From: JBPYCR01 sp051846915
GTDB lineage: Bacteria; Bacillota; Bacilli; Bacillales; Amphibacillaceae
Assembly (NCBI RefSeq): GCF_051846915.1
Contig: NZ_JBPYCR010000023.1
Coordinates: 1 to 46,767, forward strand
Direction: 5' to 3'
Length of the DNA: 46,767 nt
Under the pieces are notes generated by a model. The model did not search any database. It saw only the letters and a program-made list of their open reading frames with translations, and was not told the origin of the DNA. This document shows positions 26,945-35,810 of the stretch, piece after piece. How positions within the stretch are numbered: position 1 is the stretch's first letter; each line of letters starts with the position of its first letter. The translations under genes and the position numbers were made by a program.

Positions 26945-28402
26945 TTATTTGGTGTTCACTTTTGAAAGTATTTTATCAAACCTAGCAATCACTTCATCTA
27001 TCGTTTCATATGATATTGTTAATGGAGGAATGAGTTGAAAACGGTTGTGGAAAAATCCTCCTTTTTCAAAAATAATCCCTTCTTCCAAACAAGCTTCTAA
27101 TATTTGTTGAGCTTCTTCGTCTGCAGGTTCTTTCGTCTTTTGGTCTTTAACGAATTCTAAACCAATATATAGACCTCGAGCATCAATCTGTCCAATTATC
27201 GGATATTTCCTTTGTAATTCACGTAAGCCGTTTGCAAAGTAGTCTCCTTTTTCCTTAACCGATTTTAGGAACGCCTCATCTGACACTTGATCCAATATTT
27301 TATTACCAGCAGCACATGCAATAACATTTCCTGCTTGAGTTGATACGTGTGCACCAGGTCCCCAGGCCTCCAATATATCCGCTCTTGCAACTGCTGCGGA
27401 TAGTGGTAAACCTCCACCAAGTGCTTTCGATGTTAATAACATATCGACTTCAACATCTTCCCATTCAGTCGCCCATAGACGCCCTGTTCTTCCTAACCCT
27501 GTTTGAATTTCATCCACGATCAAGAGAATTCCATATTCATCTGCAATTTTACGTAAAAACTTCAAGTACCCTTTAGGTGGTATATAATAACCAGCAGAAC
27601 TTTGGAAAGGTTCCACGATAATTGCTGCTACGTTAGAAATCCCGCTTTTTCCTTCTGCATAAGGAGTTTCTTTACTTTCTAGTAAAAACTCTAAATAATG
27701 CTTAAGTTTACTTAATGTATACTCCTCCGCTGACTCTCCAGTTGGTGGTTCTCCAAATGGTCCACGATACGCGTAAGGGAAAGGGAAATAACCAACACCT
27801 GAATCTTGCGGTTGAATCGGATGGAAATATGGTCTCATTCCACCCTTTGTAGTAAATGGCATCGCACCATAAGTAACTCCGTGGTAATCACCGTACGCTG
27901 TTAGTACCATTGACCGTCCGGTATAATAACGTGCTGCTCGAATCGCTAATTCAACTGAATCAGATCCTGTAACGCCAAAAACTACTCGCGCATCTTCTCC
28001 TTTAATAGGTGTCATTTTAGTAAGTTTTTCAGCCATCTCAATTCGCTCGGGATGTGGGAAATCAAAATAATGTGTTAGCTTACCAGCCTGTTCTGATATC
28101 GTTTTCGTTATCTCAGGATTGCATTGTCCTAAGGCTGAAACCGAAAAACCAGATAATAAATCGATATATTCTTTCCCATCTACATCGTACAGTTTGTCAC
28201 CAGACCCTCTCTCGATAATTGGAGGAACAGGAAACAACGATAATCCTACCTGGCCTCTTGATTCGACATCTAACCACCGGCGCGCCCAGTCCTTACTTTT
28301 TTCATCACCATAACTCATATTGTTTATCCGCTGCTGCAATTGTTCCTCATTAATTGATAGTTTTTCCCGTTGTTTCATTTCATTTGATTGATGCTTTACC
28401 AT
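26945..28402 (-). CDS. Class III PLP-dependent aminotransferase
   Basis: The protein is 485 aa, of the subgroup that includes 4-aminobutyrate, diaminobutyrate and ornithine aminotransferases. Visible motifs are DGKEYIDLLSGFSVSALG, VTGSDSVELAIRAARYYTGR (phosphate binding), AAIIVEPFQ, LLIVDEIQTGLGRTG (Asp of the cofactor site) and LLTSKALGGGLPLS with the Schiff-base Lys. It transfers an amino group from an omega-amino or amino-sugar-like donor to a keto acid. Three ATGs in a row (28408, 28405, 28402) follow GGGAGG; the third has the best spacing. It is next to ribokinase on the same strand. Confidence 0.93.
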   Translation of the reverse strand: MVKHQSNEMKQREKLSINEEQLQQRINNMSYGDEKSKDWARRWLDVESRGQVGLSLFPVPPIIERGSGDKLYDVDGKEYIDLLSGFSVSALGQCNPEITKTISEQAGKLTHYFDFPHPERIEMAEKLTKMTPIKGEDARVVFGVTGSDSVELAIRAARYYTGRSMVLTAYGDYHGVTYGAMPFTTKGGMRPYFHPIQPQDSGVGYFPFPYAYRGPFGEPPTGESAEEYTLSKLKHYLEFLLESKETPYAEGKSGISNVAAIIVEPFQSSAGYYIPPKGYLKFLRKIADEYGILLIVDEIQTGLGRTGRLWATEWEDVEVDMLLTSKALGGGLPLSAAVARADILEAWGPGAHVSTQAGNVIACAAGNKILDQVSDEAFLKSVKEKGDYFANGLRELQRKYPIIGQIDARGLYIGLEFVKDQKTKEPADEEAQQILEACLEEGIIFEKGGFFHNRFQLIPPLTISYETIDEVIARFDKILSKVNTK

Positions 28403-28440
28403 CATCATAGCCTCCCATAAAATATAATTTTCTGTTTGTT

Positions 28441-29373
28441 CTATAACTCATTTTCCATAAACCTTTTTACCTGCTTCATCGTTGGCATTCCATGTTGAGC
28501 ACCGAATTTAGTGACCGAAAGAGCTCCAACTGCCACGGCGAATTTCGTCGCTTCAGAAATATTTTCTCCAACACTTAACTTTACGACCAAACCTGCGTTA
28601 AATGAGTCTCCCGCTCCAGTTGTATCGACTACTTGGACTGGATAACTTGGGTGATGCACTAATTTACCATCTATATCTATAAAGTAAGCACCCTTCTTTC
28701 CTTTTGTCATGACAATTTTCTCTGGAAACCTTGCTAATATTTCCTCAAAACTTTGCGTGCTAACCTCATCTTCCTGGAACATTTTCTTCAATTCATGTTC
28801 ATTTGGTGTTATGTATGTAACCTTGTCTAATAGCTTGTCTGGTAAAGTCATAGAAGGTGCTGGATTTAAAACTACGGGGATTCGATGAAATTCTGCAATT
28901 TCGATCGTCTTAATAACAGTCTCTAATGGAATTTCAAGTTGCACTAATATAATGTCCGACTGTTTAATAACTTCTTCTTTATCTTGTAAATTATCTGGAG
29001 TCAAATGATGGTTTGCTCCCGGCACTACAATAATTTGGTTTTCACCATTGTTAACAGTAATTGAAGCTATTCCGGTACTAGTTTCTGGGACCTCTATAAT
29101 ATGCTCTGTAATAACTCCTTCATTCTTTAAATTTTGAATTAACTGTTCTCCATATATATCTTCTCCTACACAACCGATGAGCGTAACCTCTGCTCCTAGT
29201 CTTGCACAAGCTACCGCCTGGTTGTTTCCTTTTCCACCAGATAATGTAGTGAAGCTTTTTCCAAGAACCGTTTCACCCTGGCGCGGTATACGTTGTGTTT
29301 CTACTACTAAATCCATATTTAAACTTCCCACCACTGTGATCTGCGATTGTTTCATAAACTCCATTCTCTCCAT
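28441..29373 (-). CDS. rbsK: Ribokinase (PfkB family sugar kinase)
   Basis: The product is up to 310 aa and resembles RbsK over its length. It has the N-terminal VGSLNMDLVVETQRIPRQGE, the GGKGNNQAVACARLG substrate/lid motif, VLNPAPS, YITPNEHE and the C-terminal PfkB signature DTTGAGDSFNAG with the catalytic Asp. It phosphorylates ribose or a related pentose or nucleoside-derived sugar. Three in-frame ATGs (29373, 29364, 29355) compete; GGAG motifs overlap them, so the start is unresolved, with 29355 closest to known RbsK lengths. It is the first gene of the block; no LacI-type repressor gene accompanies it. Confidence 0.92.
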   Translation of the reverse strand: MERMEFMKQSQITVVGSLNMDLVVETQRIPRQGETVLGKSFTTLSGGKGNNQAVACARLGAEVTLIGCVGEDIYGEQLIQNLKNEGVITEHIIEVPETSTGIASITVNNGENQIIVVPGANHHLTPDNLQDKEEVIKQSDIILVQLEIPLETVIKTIEIAEFHRIPVVLNPAPSMTLPDKLLDKVTYITPNEHELKKMFQEDEVSTQSFEEILARFPEKIVMTKGKKGAYFIDIDGKLVHHPSYPVQVVDTTGAGDSFNAGLVVKLSVGENISEATKFAVAVGALSVTKFGAQHGMPTMKQVKRFMENEL

Positions 29374-29446
29374 CCCTATTATTTAAATGCTACTGCATTG
29401 TGAATTTCTTAAAGTAATATGACATCGGGTTCATGATAATCGATTT

Positions 29447-29466
29447 AAACATTAGCGCTTATAAAA
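29447..29466 (-). promoter_or_regulatory. Possible catabolite-responsive (cre-like) element
   Basis: The palindromic core ATTAGCGCTTAT sits about 75 bases upstream of the ribokinase start. It keeps the central CG and flanking A/T symmetry of a cre site but deviates from consensus at three outer positions. CcpA control of a sugar block would be expected; the site is a weak prediction. Confidence 0.25.
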
Positions 29467-29687
29467 ATGTAATTTTTCCTAAGTAAAGTTCAATAATGCC
29501 ATAGGATGTTGATCTTTAGTTTAATGCGACATAGCCGATCGTTTTTATTTGGCTTGGTCTTGTTTAACTCGTGTTGTCCTTGCTATATCAATCGATTTTT
29601 ATTTATTTTTTCTAATAAACATAAAAACACTACTTTTTAATACAAGTTTATTAGTTCTACTATTATATAAGTTGACCCATTTAAATA

Positions 29688-29732
29688 TGACAAAAAATAA
29701 ACCCGTTGATTAATTAAACGCATCAACAGGTT
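29688..29732 (-). terminator. Rho-independent terminator (minus strand)
   Basis: AACCCGTTGAT (29700-29710) pairs with ATCAACAGGTT (29722-29732) with one mismatch, giving an 11-bp stem and 11-base loop. Read on the minus strand it is followed by TTTATTTTTTG. It faces the decayed IS region to its right and insulates the ribokinase block from it. Confidence 0.65.
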
Positions 29733-30006
29733 CGAATTTATTACTACAATGTTTGTTTTTGTCAGTTGGGTTGTTGGGAAAACATTAATGTAATAAAACG
29801 AAATGTCCTTCCCATTGAGTGAAGAGCTTTTATGTTTTATTTATTATAGATGAGTTGAGCCATGCTGTGTGGGTTTGAACGAGTAATAAGGGTAAGATAA
29901 GTAGCCATTTGTGAATCAGCGCACCAAAAGTACGGAGAAAAATAAATTTATATTGCATGAGAAGGAATGACAAAATTATACAGGACGTTACTCAATGATT
30001 ATTTAC

Positions 30007-30218
30007 CATCTGTTTATTCGAAAAAACCAGGATAAATATATAGAAGTAAATTGGGCTGGTTTGGCATTGGTTGTTACAGATCGTGCTTCAAGAGAGGTGT
30101 TGCCTGCGTATATTTTTTGTCGATTGGATCTTATAATCAGTTGAGTTATATAAAATCTGTAAATTGGTTTACAGCACACATTCATGCTTTAGAATTCTTT
30201 GGTGGTGTACCGAGGATT
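30007..30218 (+). mobile_element. IS21-family IstA transposase remnant
   Basis: The plus strand reads KYIEVNWAGLALVVTDRASR then EVLPAYIFC, the catalytic-core start of IS21 IstA (usual VDWAG..DRxSxEVLPAYIF). After a frameshift it continues QLSYIKSVNWFTAHIHALEF then FGGVPRI, ending at a stop before the expected IPDNLK. The expected Asp in VDWAG is Asn here. The rest of the element and istB are absent, so it is inactive. No supported gene lies between this remnant and 29733. Confidence 0.8.
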
Positions 30219-30265
30219 TGAATCCAGTTAAATTAAAACATAGGGGGTACATGTATTAGATGCTA

Positions 30266-30382
30266 ACAAAAAATATAAGCAACCTTAGCCCGTATGAATT
30301 TAGAGCCAAAGCCGCTTATCTTGGTTTTGATTATTTTACTGTCTACTTGACAGGGTGCTGTTCAGTTATTTTCTACTTTCAG
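30266..30382 (+). mobile_element. IS3-family (IS150-like) fragment: orfB C-terminus and terminal repeat
   Basis: The plus strand reads SNLSPYEFRAKAAY, the tail of IS150-type OrfB, followed by an IS end with ACTGTCTACTTGACAGG then GTGCTGTTCA and TTTTCTAC (30338-30378). This end matches 1740-1705 in inverted orientation. The rest of the element is missing. From 30383 to 30560 I see no gene. Confidence 0.75.
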
Positions 30383-30560
30383 ATAATAAAGCAACGATTA
30401 GCGCCCCAAAAATGAGCATTGTAATCATTTGCTAAAATACTGTCATACGACATCTGGACAGAATACAGACTCTCTAGATATGATACGATGACTTCCAAAA
30501 ATTAAATGTATAGCGTTGGATAATTGGTCTCCTGTAACTCAAATATCCTATTACTAATAG

Positions 30561-31667
30561 TCAGATAAGCTTCTTCAATGCGTCAACAGCTATCTTGATA
30601 TCGTCTTCTGTATTGTAAAAATGAGGAGCTATACGAATAACATCAGCTCTGGCAGAGAGTAGAATATTTCTTTCCTTTAACTTTGCTTCTATCTTGTTTG
30701 CGTCCTCTACTTTTATAGCTGTATTAGATCCTTTTAATGTTGGGTCTAACGGACTTGCAATGTTCAAACTATTATCTCTGCAATAATTGAGTGTGAATTG
30801 CGATAATTCTTGTAAACGTTTTTCTATGTTTTTCACGCCAACACCCAAAATAATATCAAGAGCGCTATCGGCCGCAAATCCATTAATCATTGGGAAAGTT
30901 CCCGTATCGAATCTTCGCGCTCCTTGAGCATAGTTTACATTCTCGCCATCAAAAGCGAATGGATTTTCCTGTCCGAACCAACCAGTTATTCTTGGCGATA
31001 AAGTGTCAGCTATTTCTTCTTTAACATACAAGAAAGCAATTCCAGGAATACCAAGCAAGTACTTTTGCATACCTGCAGCCAGAAAGTCAATATCTAGTTT
31101 TTTCACATCTATATCCACTTGACCTGCTGATTGGTAGGCATCTACAAAAACATAGCCATCTCTTTTTTTTGTGTGATGTATAACATTTTCTAGATTAGAT
31201 ATAGCACCATTATAAAACGAAACATGAGGGACGGAAACCATAAATGTTTCGTCATTTATTACTGTGCTATAATCATCTTTATTATAATCTATATACTTTA
31301 CCTTATAATTGTTTTGGGACAACGCTACATGACCAATGCATGGAAAATCTTCTTTAGAGACCCAAAAATCTTTTTTACCTTCTTCAGGGTTCAAGCTTGT
31401 AGCTATTGAAGATATTGCGTGTGAAACCGATGAAACAATTGCGATTTCTGAGGGTTTTGCATTTATTAGTTTAGCAAACTTCATTCTTGCATTTTCACAT
31501 ACTTCCATCCATAGACCCCAGTTCATGCCATCTTTTTCCCAAGTGTTTATATATTTATTTATACTCTCTTTAACATTATGATGAAGCGCACTTTGAGAAC
31601 AGCTAGATAGCTGGATCTTATCTTTTAAAATAGGAAATTCCTCTCTCACTAATTGCATATCTTTCAT
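30561..31667 (-). CDS. PLP-dependent aminotransferase class V-fold protein (cysteine desulfurase/kynureninase-like)
   Basis: The protein is 368 aa with fold-type I features. The cofactor Asp176 and Gln179 lie in VFVDAYQSAGQ, the Schiff-base Lys202 in AAGMQKYLLG, and the C-terminal RxxPHFYNTEDDI is written RIAPHFYNTEDDI. It may act as an aminotransferase, cysteine desulfurase, lyase or hydrolase; I do not see the mobile-loop catalytic Cys that would mark a desulfurase. ATG 31667 is the only start at the family N-terminus (LVREEFPILKDKIQLSSCSQ). It lies 100 bp downstream of the Crp/Fnr gene on the same strand, possibly its target. Confidence 0.9.
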   Translation of the reverse strand: MKDMQLVREEFPILKDKIQLSSCSQSALHHNVKESINKYINTWEKDGMNWGLWMEVCENARMKFAKLINAKPSEIAIVSSVSHAISSIATSLNPEEGKKDFWVSKEDFPCIGHVALSQNNYKVKYIDYNKDDYSTVINDETFMVSVPHVSFYNGAISNLENVIHHTKKRDGYVFVDAYQSAGQVDIDVKKLDIDFLAAGMQKYLLGIPGIAFLYVKEEIADTLSPRITGWFGQENPFAFDGENVNYAQGARRFDTGTFPMINGFAADSALDIILGVGVKNIEKRLQELSQFTLNYCRDNSLNIASPLDPTLKGSNTAIKVEDANKIEAKLKERNILLSARADVIRIAPHFYNTEDDIKIAVDALKKLI

Positions 31668-31766
31668 TTATATCCCTCACCTTTTCTGTCTCTATAACTT
31701 TATTGCTGATTAAATTATAAAGTATTAATTTATATACTTCTGTAAACAGGATTACTAAAGTATAAA

Positions 31767-32453
31767 TTATTCTTCAGAACTATAAATTTCTTTAAGCTTT
31801 GAAATGCTTTGTATATGATAGTGTTTATCCATTTTAGAAACAATGCCTTCTTTTCTTAACTTATTTAATTCATTCGAAACAGTTACTCTAGAAGAACCTA
31901 TAAAGTCTGCTAATTCTTGATGTGTAAATTTAATTCCTATTCTTGTGGAATTATTTATATCTTTTCCCCCATATGTCTTTGCAAGATAAATCAAGGCACT
32001 CGCTAATCTTTCTCTAGTATCATTAAATGCAAGGTTAGAGTGAGATTGGGTTAAGACCTTTGTTTTTAAACTCAATATCTGTAACCATTGCGTCAAAGTT
32101 TTTTCTTCAGAAAACGTAATTTTACGAAATTTTATTTTATCTACTTTTAGTAGAGTTGACTCTGTTACCGCTATTGCTGACGTTGAGTGAACGTGATCCC
32201 CTTGAATAAAATCTTCCCCTAACAAACCATTTTTCCCAATAACCATTAACGTTTTCTCTTTACCATTTACTGTATTTAGATATGTTCTCACTCTTCCATT
32301 TAAAACTATATATACATAGTCTAAATCGTCTCCTGCATTAAAAACAAAATTATTCTTTTTAAAATGAATAACTTTGCCTTCTGTATCAAAAACACTCCAA
32401 TTATAAGGTAAGTTATCTAACCAAGGTGACGTAAGTTCATCAATAAAAGTCAT
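31767..32453 (-). CDS. Crp/Fnr-family transcriptional regulator
   Basis: The product is 228 aa. An N-terminal cyclic-nucleotide-type beta barrel (about 25-125, with VYIVLNGRVRTYL and GLLGEDF) leads through the dimer helix to a winged helix-turn-helix at about 165-215: THQELADFIGSSRVTVSNEL then NKLRKEGIV. No Cys cluster typical of Fe-S Fnr proteins is seen, so the signal is probably a small metabolite. It most likely controls the adjacent antiporter (34051 start) and aminotransferase genes, which are in the same orientation on either side. The palindromes at 34133-34218 are candidate operators. Confidence 0.92.
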   Translation of the reverse strand: MTFIDELTSPWLDNLPYNWSVFDTEGKVIHFKKNNFVFNAGDDLDYVYIVLNGRVRTYLNTVNGKEKTLMVIGKNGLLGEDFIQGDHVHSTSAIAVTESTLLKVDKIKFRKITFSEEKTLTQWLQILSLKTKVLTQSHSNLAFNDTRERLASALIYLAKTYGGKDINNSTRIGIKFTHQELADFIGSSRVTVSNELNKLRKEGIVSKMDKHYHIQSISKLKEIYSSEE

Positions 32454-32566
32454 TCTTACTAAAAACCTTCCTTCATAAAAAATTTCAGTTTAATAACTAT
32501 TATTATACGTCAATTATATAGGTGAATTTACATTTGTATAAGATAACTAATTATAACAATCTTGAA

Positions 32567-34051
32567 TTAAATATATCTTTCGCTTGCACCTTCATTCTGC
32601 CTAGGCTGTTTTACAGGTAAACCACCTTCTCCTTCAAATCGTCTTCCCCACCCGCTAAGAATTGCATATAAAAACACAATGAAAAGCATTGCAGGAAAGA
32701 ATGTTCCAATCGCTATCATTAATGGGTTAATGGGCTGTACGAATGTAAAGTTTTCAACCAAGGCATTAATATTAGCGTACGTAATAATAATAAATGAACT
32801 GCTAAATGGTATTAAAATTGGCAGCGAAGATGCAAATCCAGATAACAGATTACCTCTGCGATAAGGGTGAAGTTGTTTTTTCTGACCAATTTCATCTGTC
32901 AAAGGCCCAAACATCATGCAAGTAGGTCCATTTGCGCCTCCTAGGCTAATTCCAGAGATCGTAGCTCCTATCATAATGATGAGCTCTGTTCCTCTTTCTG
33001 TGGCAGCAAACTTACTGTTCATCAAATCATTTACTAACCTGTCCATTGCACCACTTTCTTCAAGAACTCCTATAATACCAAACAAAGGTATTACAAAAGC
33101 AATGGTACCAATAACTCCTGTAACGCTATCGATAAGAAACCCGCTTAATGCACCTTCTTGAACCATAAATATATTACTTATATCAATCGCCCCAAAAAGC
33201 ACAGCCACGACAATCCCAATGATTGTTCCAACGGTTGACGCTAAAAATATATTTTGACTTTTGACTGCTACAACTAACAATATAATTATAGGAATTAACA
33301 TAATTAAACCATGTGGATCAGAATATTGCTCTATTAATTCATAACCTTCTGCATTGATTTTATTTCCAGTGCCACCAAATATCAAAAACAGGATACTAGC
33401 TAAAATAGCTGCTGGAATAACATAACGCAGACGCGATTTGACCATCCCCATAATATCTGCATTGCCTTCTTTTTTTGTGTACTTTTGAGTAATAGAGCTT
33501 GTAATGGTTACATCTGATATAGGCCCCATACTATCACCCATAATAGCCCCACTTAAAATAGCTCCAGCCAATATTATTGGATCAGAACCTAATAAAACCC
33601 CCGCTGGATAAAGTAAAGGAAAGGCTGCAAATAATGTTCCTATTGATGTACCAGTCGCAGCAGCTATAATCCCCGCTACAAGAAAAGTAAATAAAGTGAA
33701 TAAAGCTCCCGTTAAATGAAGTTCCATACCAACCCAAACGAACCCTTCTGCAGCACCAGCTTCTCCCATCAACTTTCCAAAAAAGGATACTATAAAAAGA
33801 ATAAGTATTAATGTATTGGCAATTTTCGATGACATTCCTTTAATAACCGCATCCCAATACTTAGCATTACTTTTTGCGAAGAGACTACCAATAATTAACG
33901 CAATAAATCCTCCCATAGCCAAAGCTTCCATCTCATATACTTGGAACACAACGAAGAAAAGAATACACGATATCATAAAAATAATTAATGGTAAAAATGC
34001 TAATGACCGATTTATATTAAATTCGAGTAAGTATTCTTTCGGTTTAGACAT
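32567..34051 (-). CDS. NhaC-family Na+/H+ antiporter-like membrane transporter
   Basis: The protein is 494 aa with about 12 membrane segments. It carries NhaC-family motifs: AAATGTSIGTLFAAFPLL, GAIMGDSMGPISDVTITSS (counterpart of GDNLSPLSDTT) and ISLGGANGPTCMMFGP. NhaC members exchange Na+ for H+ or couple Na+/H+ to uptake of organic acids such as malate/lactate. The family prediction does not settle which. ATG 34051 follows AAAGGGAAAGG. Its gene precedes the Crp/Fnr regulator, 114 bp apart, so a single transcript is possible. A cluster of palindromes lies upstream. Confidence 0.9.
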   Translation of the reverse strand: MSKPKEYLLEFNINRSLAFLPLIIFMISCILFFVVFQVYEMEALAMGGFIALIIGSLFAKSNAKYWDAVIKGMSSKIANTLILILFIVSFFGKLMGEAGAAEGFVWVGMELHLTGALFTLFTFLVAGIIAAATGTSIGTLFAAFPLLYPAGVLLGSDPIILAGAILSGAIMGDSMGPISDVTITSSITQKYTKKEGNADIMGMVKSRLRYVIPAAILASILFLIFGGTGNKINAEGYELIEQYSDPHGLIMLIPIIILLVVAVKSQNIFLASTVGTIIGIVVAVLFGAIDISNIFMVQEGALSGFLIDSVTGVIGTIAFVIPLFGIIGVLEESGAMDRLVNDLMNSKFAATERGTELIIMIGATISGISLGGANGPTCMMFGPLTDEIGQKKQLHPYRRGNLLSGFASSLPILIPFSSSFIIITYANINALVENFTFVQPINPLMIAIGTFFPAMLFIVFLYAILSGWGRRFEGEGGLPVKQPRQNEGASERYI

Positions 34052-34132
34052 AATTAAAACACCTTTCCCTTTGAAGATTCAATAAAGTAAATTAATTGAA
34101 TCAATTTCAGATTTTATAAATGGAACACTATA

Positions 34133-34218
34133 GATAGCGCTATCATTCATGAATGACATTAATCCAATTAAGTTACGGAACACTTAACATTACGTTAAAC
34201 ATTCATGGTTTACGTAAA
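34133..34218. promoter_or_regulatory. Palindrome cluster upstream of the antiporter gene
   Basis: Four symmetric elements lie within 86 bases: GATAGCGCTATC (34133-34144, perfect), CATTCATGAATG (34144-34155, perfect, overlapping by one base), TTAAC-N5-GTTAA (34184-34198) and TTTACGTAAA (34209-34218, perfect). They sit 80-170 bases before the antiporter ATG. Closer in, GATTCAA..TTGAATC (34076-34102) is another inverted repeat. They are plausible operators for a dimeric regulator such as the neighbouring Crp/Fnr protein; no footprint evidence exists. Confidence 0.45.
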
Positions 34219-34754
34219 GACACTATATCATTTGTAATCGCATTCATTCCTTTTTAAATTTAATTCTTATTAGTGTACATCCAACCCTTCCCATTCAATT
34301 TATCACTTTAACTTAAGCGATAGAACATCACCAAACAGATTAATACACAAGGTTTTTAAAGGAATTGACTTCATTAATAGAAGTCCTCAGGGCAGGGGGA
34401 AAACCTCTCAGGGTATTGCTTTTTTAAAATATACTAACTATATTATATAAACTTTCTTTACTAAACTCTGTAGTCTACACTACAATTTATACGTTTCAGT
34501 TATACATTTTCCTCATAGTCTACTTTCCGAAAAAACAATTTCAGATTAGACAGTATTATTCTTTTATTAGAAACGATTGATTTAGTCAAAAACACTCGAT
34601 GTCATTTTCAAAATCATGGATAAACATGATAAAAAACCTCCCTTAATATATGGAGATTTTCAGTATATTACCTCAAGAAGATACAGAAATCAAACAAGGG
34701 GAATGTGAAGAAAATAACCTTCTTTCGGCCGGAATAAAGCGAAGCTATACAATA
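34219..34754. other. Intergenic region, nothing recognised
   Basis: A+T-rich sequence without a supported gene. One short perfect hairpin, GACTTC..GAAGTC near 34366-34386, is followed by CCTCAGGG rather than a T-run, so it is not a terminator. Confidence 0.35.
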
Positions 34755-35090
34755 TCAAGTATATAAATGAATAAATATTTCCTGTTCGCATAACTGTTTG
34801 AACAAACTAAAGATCATGACATTATCAATACGTAGGCTAAATGGATTTCCAGGCGATTCGTTCGGGCCCGGTGTAATCCTTACTGTCATTATAATCGTAG
34901 AAATCACCGTCAAAGTCTTGATGGACTTTCTCCAAAATGCTGTGTCGCCCGGAACAATATCGCCTTCGAGAACCAACTCTCAGTAAGGAACATCACTGTG
35001 TTGATACCCATTATCAGCATCTACGCTTGCTTGATAAGTCTTCGTTGCACTCACTGGAGCAAGCTCGTATGTATACTTTTTATACAATAA
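34755..35090 (-). pseudogene. Decayed reading frame of an unrecognised, probably exported protein
   Basis: Reading leftward from about 35085, the minus strand gives YKKYTYELAPVSATKTYQAS then VDADNGYQHSDVPY, a TGA at 34982-34980, and then in the same frame ELVLEGDIVPGDTAFWRKSI. Beyond that the plausible protein composition shifts to another frame (DGDFYDYNDSKDYTGPERIA). One stop plus one frameshift, and no start with a ribosome binding site, suggest a dead gene. I do not recognise the family. Confidence 0.3.
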
Positions 35091-35165
35091 TTTTAAAAAA
35101 TCTGCCGGTTCTGATGTGCACCCCAAAAGTTAGAGTGAAAATCTGCCTTTTGGGAGTTTTTTATA

Positions 35166-35204
35166 TGAAAAAGAACGCTGATCACCCTTTCGATCAACGT
35201 TCTT
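35166..35204 (-). terminator. Rho-independent terminator after the CBS gene
   Basis: AAGAACGCTGATC (35171-35183) pairs with GATCAACGTTCTT (35192-35204) with one mismatch. On the minus strand the stem is followed by TTTTTC. It lies 18 bases beyond the CBS-protein stop. Confidence 0.85.
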
Positions 35205-35221
35205 GACTAAATTTGCTTGTG

Positions 35222-35662
35222 CTATTTTTGTGGTTCAGATGGGTTGGAGATGCTTGATAATGCGTCCCCTGCTGCATCATCGGACATGTTGTCAACGGCT
35301 AAGTCTCCGAGCGCTACCATTCCGACGACTTGATCGTTTTCAACGACAGGCAGGCGGCGAATTTGTTGCTGTGCCATTAATTGGGCAGCCTCCTGAGCAC
35401 TCATGTCAGGTGTGCCTTGGACAATGCTTTGGGCAGTCATCGCTTCAGATACAGGCGTTTGTGCTGCTTCACCATCAGCTGTAGACCGTAACGTAATATC
35501 GCGGTCCGTAATAATTCCAACCATCTGCCCGCTGTTATTCACAACTGGCACAGAACCGATATTACGAGCACTCATTAATTCTGCTGCTTCTTGGATGGAC
35601 TGGGTTTCCTGGATTGTTTCCACATTGGACGTCATCACATTTCTTAATTCATGCTGCATCAT
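35222..35662 (-). CDS. CBS-domain pair protein
   Basis: The product is 146 aa and consists essentially of two CBS motifs (about 8-62 and 73-128): VETIQETQSIQEAAELMSAR then VPVV..GIITDRDI, and a second copy with QQIRRLPVV..VGMVALGDLA. Such Bateman modules bind adenosine nucleotides and often act as stand-alone energy or stress sensors. The first ATG (35662) is four to five bases from GGGAGG and the next codon is also ATG, so the start could be 35659. It lies downstream of spoVR in the same orientation but with its own ribosome binding site and terminator. Confidence 0.93.
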   Translation of the reverse strand: MMQHELRNVMTSNVETIQETQSIQEAAELMSARNIGSVPVVNNSGQMVGIITDRDITLRSTADGEAAQTPVSEAMTAQSIVQGTPDMSAQEAAQLMAQQQIRRLPVVENDQVVGMVALGDLAVDNMSDDAAGDALSSISNPSEPQK

Positions 35663-35810
35663 AAAACCTCCCTTTCATCATTTAGGATGAGTCATTTCCC
35701 CTAAATTTATAAAGGCAATTTTTGCTATAAAAGGGGTTTCTCGGTTTTTTCACGATGCGCAGTTTAATATGTGATGATGAAAAACGTTTTCGGTTCATGT
35801 AATTTCTTTC

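Noticed and set aside
30003..30185. 60-codon minus-strand frame
   Set aside because: It is antisense to the IS21 istA remnant, which explains the open frame.
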